A DNA stretch of 64,000 nucleotides from Zygnema circumcarinatum (taxonomy: Eukaryota; Streptophyta; Zygnematophyceae; Zygnematales; Zygnemataceae): contig CM074804.1 in the NCBI GenBank assembly GCA_037447605.1, forward strand, positions 6,281,955 through 6,345,954. Reading direction: 5' to 3'. A program made the position numbers and the translations under genes. Position 1 is the stretch's first letter, and the number at the start of each line of letters is the position of its first letter. The notes beneath the pieces are model-generated. The model had not been told where the DNA came from, ran no database searches, and saw only the letters and a list, made by a program, of their open reading frames with translations. Shown in pieces: positions 41,615 to 52,023 of the stretch.

Positions 41615-44600
41615 ATGGCGGCGGCGCTGAGCGGTTCGGCGCGTCTGCTCGCGCCTCTGCAGGCCCCCGTGCACTCCGCGTGGCCCTGCCGCAGCAGCTG
41701 CGCTCTGCGCGCTTCTCCCGCCTGCGACGGCGCTGCCACGTGTGCTCTGAGCAGCCATGGCGTGGCCGCAGAGGGAGGCGGGCGGTGCAGGAGACGGTGC
41801 TCTTCCGCGGCGCGCATAGCAGCGGCGGCAGGGGTGGCTGACCCTGTCACATTTGAGGTGCGCTCAGCTGCAGGTCGCCTCCCTGAAACCAGAGTGCCGC
41901 CGTCTGCATATGCGTGGGAGCATTGATAGTGGAAGACCCAGGGTGGCAGAGGGCAGCAAGTCTTGCTGTGTATAACAACGCAGCTGCTCGTTCCTCTTAG
42001 TTCTGTTATTTTGCATTTGTTGCAAGCTGTGACTTCATCTTGTTTGATTGTATCAACCTAAAGTAGTGTGACAATCCTCATGGTATAATAGGCTATCAAG
42101 TGCATGCCTGTAGACTCCAGTCATGCAGTCGTGGTCGGGTCCGTCTGATCGTCTGACCACCAAACGTGTTACTTGCAAAGGTTCTTCTGTGAAATGAGAT
42201 CCTAATGCATCAAAGACCCATGATGTCTTCGCAATTAAGAAACCCAAATTTTTCTTGAATGTGGGCAGTTTCTAGACGAAGGTGATTGCCTGGAAGTGCG
42301 AGTGCCACTGGGCTGTGAGTCGAGTGCCTTAAACACGAAGCAGGTGGCAGTTAACGCATATGCCGACTCGCTGCTTGTGACACTGACAACAGAAGATGGC
42401 CTTGTGCCTCTTCTTGTGGCCAGTCCTCTTTATGCACGTGTCAACCCCTCTGACACAGTATGGTGAGTGGCTATAACTCCGGTTAATTGACTGTCGGCAC
42501 TGCAATCATACATGTAAGAGTGTCAGCACGTGATTGTGTTGCGCACATAGTCAGCTATGTTTTTTGCTTTAAGTTCAAAATGAGAATTCTTTTTCAAACC
42601 TGATCGTCGCCTCTGTGTTGATGGTTGGCATCACCTCTTGATGATTAACCAAATTCCTTAGGAATTCACTTCGTCTTTCGTTGCTTTCTTTCTTGAAGCG
42701 TCTCCCGTTTGGATGGTGAACCAAATTTTGCATAACCAATCCGAGTGAACACTCTTTTGTGCTGTGCATGTCGCAGGTTCCTAGATGATGATGAAGTGGT
42801 TATTAATCTCCGCAAAGCGAACAGGGAGCTGCAGTGGCCAGAGCTTATCGAGGCCACCTCCGCGCTAGCAAAGGGTGTGAGCAACATGCTCAAGAGCTGC
42901 TCCATTAACGTGGTGGGAGGATCGTCTGATGCAAATTGGGGCCTTGCCCAGGAGCTTGCGTCGCTGTTGAAGTGAGGAGCAGGCTGTTGCCCCCTGTTGC
43001 AAGCTGCTTGATTTCTGGGCATTGAAGTGCTGTTTCTTTTGAAATGGAAGCTTCCTGTTTGAACCTTTTCCAATCAATCGAGTCACTGAAGGAGTGAATC
43101 CTTCCTTTGTCTTTCTTCGCCTTGCGTCTAGTTCTTCATGTTTTCTTCTCACTTTCGATATTGTTAGTATGGTCACTTCTTTCAGGGGGTAGTCTTCAAA
43201 ATAACTCATTTTTTTTGCCAAGTTACGCATGGCGATTCACTTACAAGTGAAGGGGCCCATTTAGTGGCCATTTCGACAAATAGACAGCAAAGTGATTCAA
43301 TTTTTTTCCGCCTGCAAGCCTGAGGAAAACAAGGATTCAATGTTGTTCTGGTCTGCATCGCATACTGCTACCGTGTACATGCTTGCCCAGAGACTTGTCA
43401 AGTTGGCTGGTGGCCCCCATTGCTCTAATGGCTTCTCTGCATTCGCCCTTAACAGTTAAATAAGGTGTTCATTAAGTAGAGGTCGTTAGAAGGCTCCTAC
43501 CTTCGGCTGAACCTTGTCATGATTTGAACTGATCCTGCCTGCCATGTTCCCTTTGGTACTTCATCGAACAAGTTTGACAACACTGATCAGAAATTTGTAT
43601 GTGGCAATGCTTCAGCTATGTTCCAATGAGCACGCAGCAGCTGATCGAAACTGCGATTGGGAAGACCACAACTGCATGTAGGCTTCTTCGCATGTTTGAC
43701 ATCTTTTCCCGCACTTCAAAAAGTTAGGGGCTCAATAGGTAATGGATAAACACAAAGCGTCTCTCCGGTCCTAGTTTGCTATCACGTAGGGTACATGCCT
43801 TTTCTTGGCTATGGCTGTAACAGGTACTGGCATAGGGGAGGCTCTCGGAGGGCCTGAGGAGGCTGTGCGTGCTGGGCTGTGGCAGTGGAGGACGAGGAAG
43901 GCGAGGCGGGATTGGCTGAAGCGGAGGCGGCGGTGCTTGAAGGCTTGACAAGGTACCTTCAAAGCGGCCCTGTTGCGGCGTGCGCACGTGCTGCAGCTGC
44001 TCGTGAAAACTGAATAAGCAGGCCCCTTTTTCCTGACCAATGTTTCACGACCAATTTTTCTGCAAGCAATGTTGCGACAATGCCTTGCATTTTATGAATG
44101 CGACACCTGCAGTCAGTTGGCATTGTAGGTATGATTGACGAGTTGCCTGACGTTGTAGTATGTTTCTCGATTCCAACCTATTCTTTAAATCCTCATGCCT
44201 TTTCTGTCATTCACTTGTGTGATTGATGGATGATTGTGGCTCCAAAGTTTTGCTCTCACCCGCTCCTCACCTGCTCCAACTTCCATCACTTTTACGATGA
44301 GGGGGCATATCGGCACCAGGATGCCTGTCCAAACATACTCAGCAGAAGATAGTGATGTTGTCTATTGTTCGCCTATCGCTGTATCTCCCATGTGGGACTT
44401 TGACGCCATTGGCTTGTGGAGGGCTGTTCTGGAGTGTCAGCAACGTGCGATGCGTTGTGGCGACCCTGGGCGGCAGGACAGCTGGCGCTCGTGCAGGCGC
44501 TGCGCGGTGGCTCCACGCGGCTGTCACGGTGTGGCTGGAAGAGGCCGGGCCCGCCCCCGCAGCTCAGAGTGAGCCTCCCGTTCCCGCACTTCCGCCGCCT

Positions 44601-45318
44601 GCTTGATGCGTGTTCTGCGCTCATCCGTGCCAGTTTGGCGGCCGCCTCTGTAGGCATCCTCCTCACTGTGTCTGCGGGGGTTCATCGGCTTCCAGATGGT
44701 GAAGAAGGTGCCTCCAATCAAGGCGGTCGTTTCAGTTGGGCAGACGTCCATGTGCGGGCAGAATCTCCTGCTGGGGAGTGGGAGGCAGGGAACTTCCGCA
44801 GAACAGCACACAGCTCTCTCAAAGCCATCAAGGAGTTACTGGAAGACGACGTTAAACTGACCGGTGAGTCGTTCTGGAACTGCACGTGCTTTTCGGAGAA
44901 TAGTTAAGGGTCACAGCCTGATGGAAAAGCATGCATGCTGTGCAGCCTCACAATGGCGCAGTGTATGTTCGCATTAACTCTGTTGTAACTTATGCAGCAC
45001 TGTCCATTTGCACAGTGTTCTGCCTGTTGATCACTTGCAAGTCACGCTTGGGTAAAAGTAGAAGAATATGCCTGTTTAAGTTGGCAAAGAATAGATTTGA
45101 TACAATTGCTCAAAAGTGAAGTCCAATTGACGCTCGTCCCTGCATAGCGTCCTGTGCGCAATGGATTAGGTCGTTCAAATGCTAAAGTTTTTTGGGTGCA
45201 CTGTTTCTCAGGTAAGAAGGGGCTGTATCTCCGTTTAGGTTGCCGAGGCGATTGGCCCGACATCATGCCCCCGGGATGGGCTCCAGCTTCAGCCCAACTG
45301 AAGGGTCTCTTTGGGTGA
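41615..45318 (+). CDS. SKL2: Shikimate kinase-like 2 (CS domain + inactive shikimate kinase fold), plastid-targeted
   Basis: Exons: 41615-41857, 42269-42462, 42777-42971, 43616-43677, 43886-43979, 44441-44568, 44654-44863, 45212-45318, giving 410 residues with all phases consistent. The first ~80 residues (Ala/Ser/Arg-rich) look like a chloroplast transit peptide. A CS/p23-type domain follows (~82-180; VWFLDDDEVVINLRKA, LQWPELIEA). The shikimate-kinase-like part starts at ~186 (CSINVVGGSSDANWGLAQEL). The P-loop GxxxxGKS/T is missing, with no Lys. Later blocks match the fold: VRCVVATLGGRTAGA and AAVTVWLEEAG. The end (LYLRLGCRGDWPDIMPPGW) resembles the SKL2 C-terminus as I recall it. Arabidopsis SKL2 is reported to lack shikimate kinase activity, and the missing P-loop fits. 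The 44654 acceptor is the least certain junction. Confidence 0.8.
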
Positions 45319-46748
45319 AGCCCAAACCCGTTTAATTATTGTATAGTCCAAGGTTTCCGAGCCATGTGCCTCACCTGCACCAGGGACTGTCGAAATGCCT
45401 GACGGATGAGGTGGCGGATCCTTCAGGTGTTAAGCTTCTTAGTGTGTTGAAGGGTTTGGGTATGAAGTTTTACGGCCCTGATTAAATATGGAGACGACCT
45501 CCATTGTGGAAGAAAGTCCATAGAACGATATTGACTCTATGGCGGCTGGTAGTGGCAGTATGTGTGTGATCTTGCGGTTGAACTCCATGCTGCATCGATG
45601 CCGGCGCGGTTACACGGCTCTTCTGCAATTCGAGGCTCCTTACCTACGGCAACCTCGATCTTGGAGCACATAACCCCCCCTGCTTGGCGGGTAGGCCCTC
45701 GATGCCCTCAGTGGCATGCGAGGGTCGGAGGGTGTTAGTGTTGGTCTCCTTGTTGCTAGGACGCCGGTGGCTGGTTATTTTCTTGTTGCTTCTTCGCGTC
45801 TTGGGAACGCCTCATTGGACGCCCCTGCACGGCAGCCAAGGCATGTCCTTTCCCGGTGGGCCTCAGGCCAGCGTGGGACGAGGCCCGAGGGTGGTCCGCC
45901 ATATCGCACGCGAGTATTTGTAGATTGTGTACGGCAAAATAACTCAAAGAAATAAACGAAAATGTGAGGAAGCGAGAAGAAAGCGTCCGGAAAAAGTGAG
46001 ACAAGGTGAGAACATAGAAGCCAATCCTTTGGTGGCGTGCCATGTCACGCGCGCTGGATAGAGCCTCGCCAGCTCGCCCAAAGCCCAAAGCCCAAAGCCC
46101 AGCCAGCCCAGCCAGCGCGGCGCGGAGGCAGTAGCCGGACGTAGCCGTTTTCGGGTTTTGGCAACCGTTTTTTCTTTTTTTTCTTTCCTTGATCTCACGA
46201 TGGCGATGCTATCAAATGTACATGGACAAAGTCATCATGGGGGAACCACGAAGAACTGGTCGCAAAGGACCTAAGCACAAAAGAAAAAATCTAAGAGGGG
46301 AAAGCTCCGCCTAGGCGCAACAACGCTTCAAGGCCTCCCTCCCTCGAAGCAGCCGCGACGGTCGCCGCTCGCCGCCGTTTCTTTTTTGTTTGGCACAATC
46401 CTCCTCCTCCGAGCGAGCGATCGATCGATCGAACCGACAACCTCTCCGCCCGCCGCCTCGTCCATACACCGACCACCGCCGGCCATCGGAGGGTGCGTTG
46501 CCTGCCCGCCCGGGCCGCACCGTACAATACCGTACAAAGTTGTACGAGGCCCGCCCGCCCTCCCAACTATCGGCGCCGCCGCCCTCTTTAAAGCGCGGCG
46601 GGCGGTCGCGGGCTCCTGCCACGTGGCCCTAACGCCTGCGCGCGCACACGCACGCGCCTCGGCCGCCGGGGGACGGACGGGGAGGAGCGGCCATGGCGGG
46701 CGGGGGAGGGGGCGAGGGCGGGAGGCGGTAGCCGAGGTGGATCGGTAG
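45319..46748. other. Intergenic region and promoter of the first DUF7796 gene
   Basis: It contains a CCCAAAG tandem run (46076-46103), dispersed repeat copy B (46189-46280), a GATC tetranucleotide run (46418-46431) and a CpG-rich promoter. An upstream open frame (46693-46731, ATG to TAG, 12 codons) ends 17 bp before the main ATG. No further gene is supported. Confidence 0.45.
46189..46280 (+). repeat. Dispersed repeat copy B
   Basis: Matches the reverse complement of 1522-1612, sharing ATCAAATGTACATGGACAAA and GGAACCACGA.GAACTGGTCG. A small gap separates the two halves of the alignment. Confidence 0.65.
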
Positions 46749-49700
46749 ATGACGGGAGCAGGCGGAGCAGGCGCGATCGGGGCGGCTTCATCGTCCTGGC
46801 TGAGCCTGCGGTACCTTTTTCAGCTGTCTTTAGGGTTTGACCATTTCAACGTGTTACTGGCTGCCCGCGTGAAGTGCTTCTCCATTTTCCGAAATTCTGG
46901 TAATGGCACTTTGGCGAACACCAAGCTCCCAAGGTCTGCCTCAGGACTTTCTTTTGCGGATCTCTGCCCGACGGAAGTCAGTTCGCACCTGCTGCACCGC
47001 GGTGCACCTGCGCCATCCACTCTTCGCACAGGTGGATTGTTTAGTAGTGGGAAAGTTGAAGACTCAGCGGAGCAGGATAGGGTTGGGAACGCTGGGAAGA
47101 TGCAATGGTTGCAGAGGTTATGGGTTGGGAAGAAGAACGGGGGAAGGCTGTTGCGGTTAGGCCTGCTGCTAATTCCTCTCGCCTACATTCTCGCTCTGCG
47201 TGTCTTGTTCACTCAAGGAAGTGATAATCCCTGGCAGCAGAGGAAGTGGGAACAAAGGCAGGTGCAGCTGAGGGAGGAGCGGCGCGACGCTTTGCAGTTT
47301 GTTGGAATGGGGGACAACCTGGATTCTCTGAATGATGAAATTGTGGTGAATGGCACCAGTGTGGCTATCATTCGACGGCGGAGAAGGAAGCATTCGGGCG
47401 CGGAGGAACGGGAGGAGAAGCTGGAGCGGCCGCGCTTGGCCCGGTTGCCGCAGCTCAGCAAGTCTCCACTGACCAACTGGCAACTGGTGCGTGCCTGTTG
47501 GCGCCCATTCACATTTCCACCGTCTCCGGGCGTCCACCTGTGACTGTGGATTGCCCCCCCTTGTGAACCATGGCCAAATTTGTAAAGGATTTATCGATGC
47601 AAGTTCCTGTAGGATTACATGATGACCTTGGCCGGTTCTTCAAGTAGCGGAGGACAGCGTCCGAAGCAGCTGTTATCAAAATCGACCATACGTGCTTCAC
47701 CAGATGCGCCAGCGGGATGTCCTTCCCAATCACTGTTTAGATTATGAATGGCTTCATACACCAAATTGTAGATGACCGTAACCTCTGCATCTTCTTTTTG
47801 GCTTGAGTGGTGATGATTAGCAAGGCAAACCAGTGGCCGTTGCATAAAGGGCGGATTTTTGTTGTGGAAAGTTCTAACTCTGCAGAGACTGAGCTGTCTA
47901 AAAAATGTGGGCTGTCAGTGAGACGGGGTGGTGAATAGGAAGGCAGTGGTGTTCTGCTTTGAGAGTGCACGATGACCTTTCTGCCATTCTGCCTCTTTGC
48001 TGCTTCACCAGTAGCAGCACATTAGGAGGAAGATTTAAGCTTTCGATGGTAAAGCTTTAAGCTCGGCAGTTATTCAGAATACGGTCAAGTGAAATATACT
48101 GTGCAGTGCAAAAATGCTTTTCTAGTCGAGGGATTGTCTGAGTCTTTTGCTGTAATTGTCTACTGTTGAGTTTGTGCCCTTTCGTATTCGTAAATTGCTC
48201 TCTGTTGTCCATTCAACCCCCCCCGAATTGCCGGTGCTGAGTAGAGCAGAGAACTACAATCTCAAGTGAAGGACAGCCTGAAATTCGAGGTACATTGTGG
48301 AGGGGTGCAGAGGCCCCGCATCGCTATCTGTTTGGTTGGAGCTGCCCGCGACTTCCATCTGACCGGCCCCTCCATCGTGGAACACCTCCTCCGCGCGTAC
48401 GAGCACAGCGACGTGTTCGTGCACGCCCCCCTCGACGAGAGCGCGCAGCGTCTCTCCCTCCTGCAGGCCGCGGCCCCGCGCGTCGTCAACCTGCGCATCG
48501 CGCCTGACGTGGCCATCAACGAGTCTGACGTCACGGACTACGTGCTGCGATGGGTGCGCAGCGGACCCGAGTACGTCACCAGACAGGTGAGAGGGCGTAT
48601 TTTTCTGCCCCCACTTTCCTTGGGCAAGCCTTAGGGACTGATCTAGGTTTAGAAAGTGAGAACTCAGCAAGTAAGCAGCAAGGTTTCCTGTTTTTTCATA
48701 TGTCGTTTGACTCCTACGTTTACTTCCTTCCATCGACTCCTTCGCGCTCTCTCAGTTGTTCCTTTTTGAATTGCTTTTATAGAGTGACAGAAAGTGAAGG
48801 GCTGAAAACCTGAAGCGTTGAATTAGTTAGATACTCTATCATGTCGCAGTTAACGAAGCAAAAGTTGAAACGTTCAGGAGTTCACAGAGCTACTCCTTTG
48901 CTGGAGGTATTTCGAGCGTATAAATATCAAGCTTGCATATAGTGGAGGAACACATGCAATCAAGATGTCAAGTAAATGTATTTGCATGACGTGAGTGATG
49001 ATGAGCGATTGACATTTAGAAGCAGCTAACCTACAAGTTATAACCATAATTATGACCTTACAGAATGCGTACCCACCGTCAGTCAACTCGAGAATCCTAA
49101 CAGTGCCCATGTGCCGAAATGATGCGTGCGATGCAGCAACTGATGCAGCAGTTCAAAGCCATAGAGATGTGCGTCCCCATGATCACCGCCTTCGAGCAGC
49201 AGCACCGCTTCCGCTACCGTTGGGTCCTCCGCACCCGCGCGGACGGCTACTGGACGGGCCCGCCCCCCCCCCTCCGCCACCTCGAGGCCGCGGCCTACAC
49301 CGTCCCCGCGGGGTGCGACTGGGGGGGGCTCAACGACCGCCTCGGGGTGGGGCGACGGGGAGTCAGCTGGAAGGGCCTCCGCCGCCTCAGCGTGCTCAAG
49401 GAGCTTGCCTCCTCCGGCAGCAACTTCAATCTCAACGCAGAGGGAGCGTTCCATGCGCAGCTAAAGCACTTACATGTGAAAGTGGGTCGCGCAAGTTTTC
49501 CCTTCTGCATCCTCAGCAGGAAGAAAGGGAGTCTGGGGTTTCCGGTGGCGGCAGCTTTGAGCTCCACTGCAGCTCTGAATGGTGCCAAGTGTCGACCGTG
49601 CACTCCAACTGTGACTGGGAACAAGTCTGTAGAGTATATCTCACAGCTACCGGAAAAGAGAGTGTTTGGGCCCAGCGTTCATGGTGTAGACCTCTGCGAG

Positions 49701-50770
49701 GCAGAGGATGGCTGGGAGGATGGCTGGGAGGCGGTATACGATCGAGACGCTGGCCCAGAATTTGCGGCAGTGAGGAAATACATGAATCAGCGGAATCTGA
49801 CAGAATGTGAGCGTGACTGGCGGGAGTTTCAAAGTTCAGTTCTTCGATGGGACGGACCACCCCCCCTTGTGATTTGCATGCGCTCGTTTTTGGGACCCGT
49901 GCAAAAATTAGGATATCCTGGAGGAGACTGGCCCCTGTTTCCACAGCTCCTTTCGCCTTCCAGCGTTGTATATGTGGTTGCGAGTGACAACTTCTCTTGG
50001 GACTATAAGCTCATCAGGCAGCACAAAGTGGTTCTTCACACCTTCGACAGCACACCTGAAGGCCTGCGATGGGTGCAGGAGCACTTTGAGAATTTGCCCC
50101 CTCTCTACACACATCATCCATGGCTTATAGGGCCATCAAACACGCAAATAAAGGTGAGCAATATTTTTTGTCGACATTCTTTGAATCACGGCATTTTTTG
50201 TGCATAAATTTTCAATTCGAGAAGATTGTTGAAAGCATGTTCAACGAAACAGAATATAATGGCACAGTCGTGAGTGCCATCCAGATGATCAAATTATTTG
50301 CTGAATATCCCGATGTGAAATGGGGACGGGTTTCTCAGGTCTACCCTATGGATTTGGTGGACCGGCCCTTCGAATATGCTCTGCAGCTGCCAGAGAATAT
50401 GGTTGAGGAGACAGTTCCGGGCATCCCGGTTGAGAGTCGCTCTGTGGAGAGTACAATGTTGAAGCTGAATCACACGCATGTGGATGTGCTTAGGATCGGC
50501 GGCCACAGAACGCTGCATGAAGCTCTTTTTAAAAAGTGGATCGCTGATGGGCGCTCCCCGCCTGTGTGCCAAGTGATCATCTCGTTTTTGAAGGCAGAAA
50601 AGCACTTTGGCAGTGAGGCCGGGAGGAAGGAGCTTCTAGGGCTGAGGGAGCTCGGGCTTGAGCTCGCGATCTGCATTCCCCGTGGAGCCATACCGGAAGA
50701 ACGAGTGTTTGAAAGTTGCTTGTTTTTCTCAGTGCATCATTGTCCCAAACGAAAGTCAAACTTGCCTTAA
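46749..50770 (+). CDS. DUF7796 protein fused to a METTL24-like methyltransferase domain (paralogue A)
   Basis: Exons: 46749-47486, 48245-48586, 49137-50153, 50222-50770, giving 881 residues. A signal-anchor helix lies at ~131-150 (LLLIPLAYILALRVLF), suggesting a type II Golgi/ER protein; a later start at 47101 would give a short cytosolic tail. Residues ~265-590 match plant DUF7796: IAICLVGAARDFHLTGPSI, YRWVLRTRADGYWTGP, GGLNDRLGVG, PVAAALSSTAALNGAKCRPC. The RTRxD motif recalls Golgi glycosyltransferases, but activity is unproven. From ~620 a METTL24/FkbM-like methyltransferase domain follows: SSVVYVVASDNFSWDYKL, VVLHTFDSTPEGLRWVQEHF, HVDVLRIGG, VCQVIISF. The usual KIDIEG motif is degraded (RIGGHR), so the methyltransferase may be inactive. 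Paralogue B lies 5.7 kb downstream on the same strand. Confidence 0.82.
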
Positions 50771-52023
50771 ACCTTATTGTGCGTTAGTAGGTTCTCATTT
50801 TGTTGTTATCTAGCAGCCATTTCATTCATTCTTTGAGTCAGTTGCTTGTACAGGCATGGACTTTGTTTCTAGGGTAACCGCTTACTGCAGATTATAACTC
50901 CATAGACTCCCGTGGGTACCATGCCATTTAGAGCTCTTTGCCCGACATAGGAGATCGTCAGTGTTCCTTTAATGCAGGAGCATAGGTGTTGATAGATGCG
51001 ATTAGGGATTTTTCAGGCGGGCAATTCTGTTGTAATGAGTGGCGAGCCTGCGAGGTAGTGTGTCAGAAAGCAGGATAAGTTGTAAGCAGGGTGGCTGCTG
51101 CGGGCCTGTGCAGGGCACTCACAGCAAAACAGTGCCCGCATGTGTTTCTAATGTTGAGTGTATCGTGATGCCACTGCACAAATTTTGGAGCAGGAAGTTG
51201 TTTGCCTCTGCCCAGGCCTGGGGTCAAAGTTGCCATGCGACAGGAGGCTGATCTTTTCATTGGAATACTGAAATTAGGAGGGGATAAGGTGAAAGCAATG
51301 AAAGGGAATTAAATATTTGCCTCACCAGTAACTTGCAGCGGTGAATCTCTTAATTGGGCCGCGATATGTGCTTTCCTTCCTTATTATAAAATTAAAATAA
51401 CTTCCACATCTACATTCCCATTCCCTTTGCCCATTAAGCAGCGCATGACATACTTTAGAAACATTCAGAAGATGCCGTTCCATATGAGACCCCCAAGTGA
51501 GTGGAAATCGATAATGGGATTCTCCTCAACAGATACGATCAGAGGTTAGTTCTATGTACAAATGTGAAGGTAACTGGAGATCTTCACTGAATCGGCATGC
51601 AAGCACTTAACCCCCCTCTAGTCTGCGCGGCCTCTGGCTTTCCAAAACAGAAGCCACGGGGGGAGTTTATACGGTCCACCACCTAGTTGGATGCTTCATC
51701 GGCGACCCTAACTATTGGTGCGAAGCATTTCTCGCTTTACTAAGTAACGCAGCTTAACAAATTGTCATTGCCTAATTTTCTACGCTTATCTTACCTGCTT
51801 GAATGGCGGTTGGCTGCCTTCTTTTGGCGTCCTTTGTGAGCATCTACGCCTACTGGACTTATTGCCTGCATAATGCACAATCAGAATAGATACACCCCAG
51901 AGCCTCTGCCTTTGTCTGCCGAACACAAATCGTCAGAAAACAAGAAGCGGAGATATGCCTTGTCACTCGGACGCTGCGCCATGGAGACTCAGCCGGCTTT
52001 GCAGGAGGCAGGCTTTGAACGTG
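50771..52023. other. Convergent intergenic region (paralogue A / exchanger)
   Basis: It lies between two gene 3' ends. I see only 3' UTR-like sequence and no gene, RNA or clear repeat. Confidence 0.5.

Noticed and set aside
43800-43890. SKL2 exon starting at the 43817 acceptor (frame TGIGEALGGPEEAV)
   Set aside because: It runs to a stop without matching the family. The 43886 acceptor gives the expected helix (AEAEAAVLEGLTRYLQ) in phase.
48254-48733. 159-codon minus-strand frame antisense to DUF7796-A exon 2
   Set aside because: It is a mirror of a high-GC coding exon whose sense frame carries conserved family motifs.
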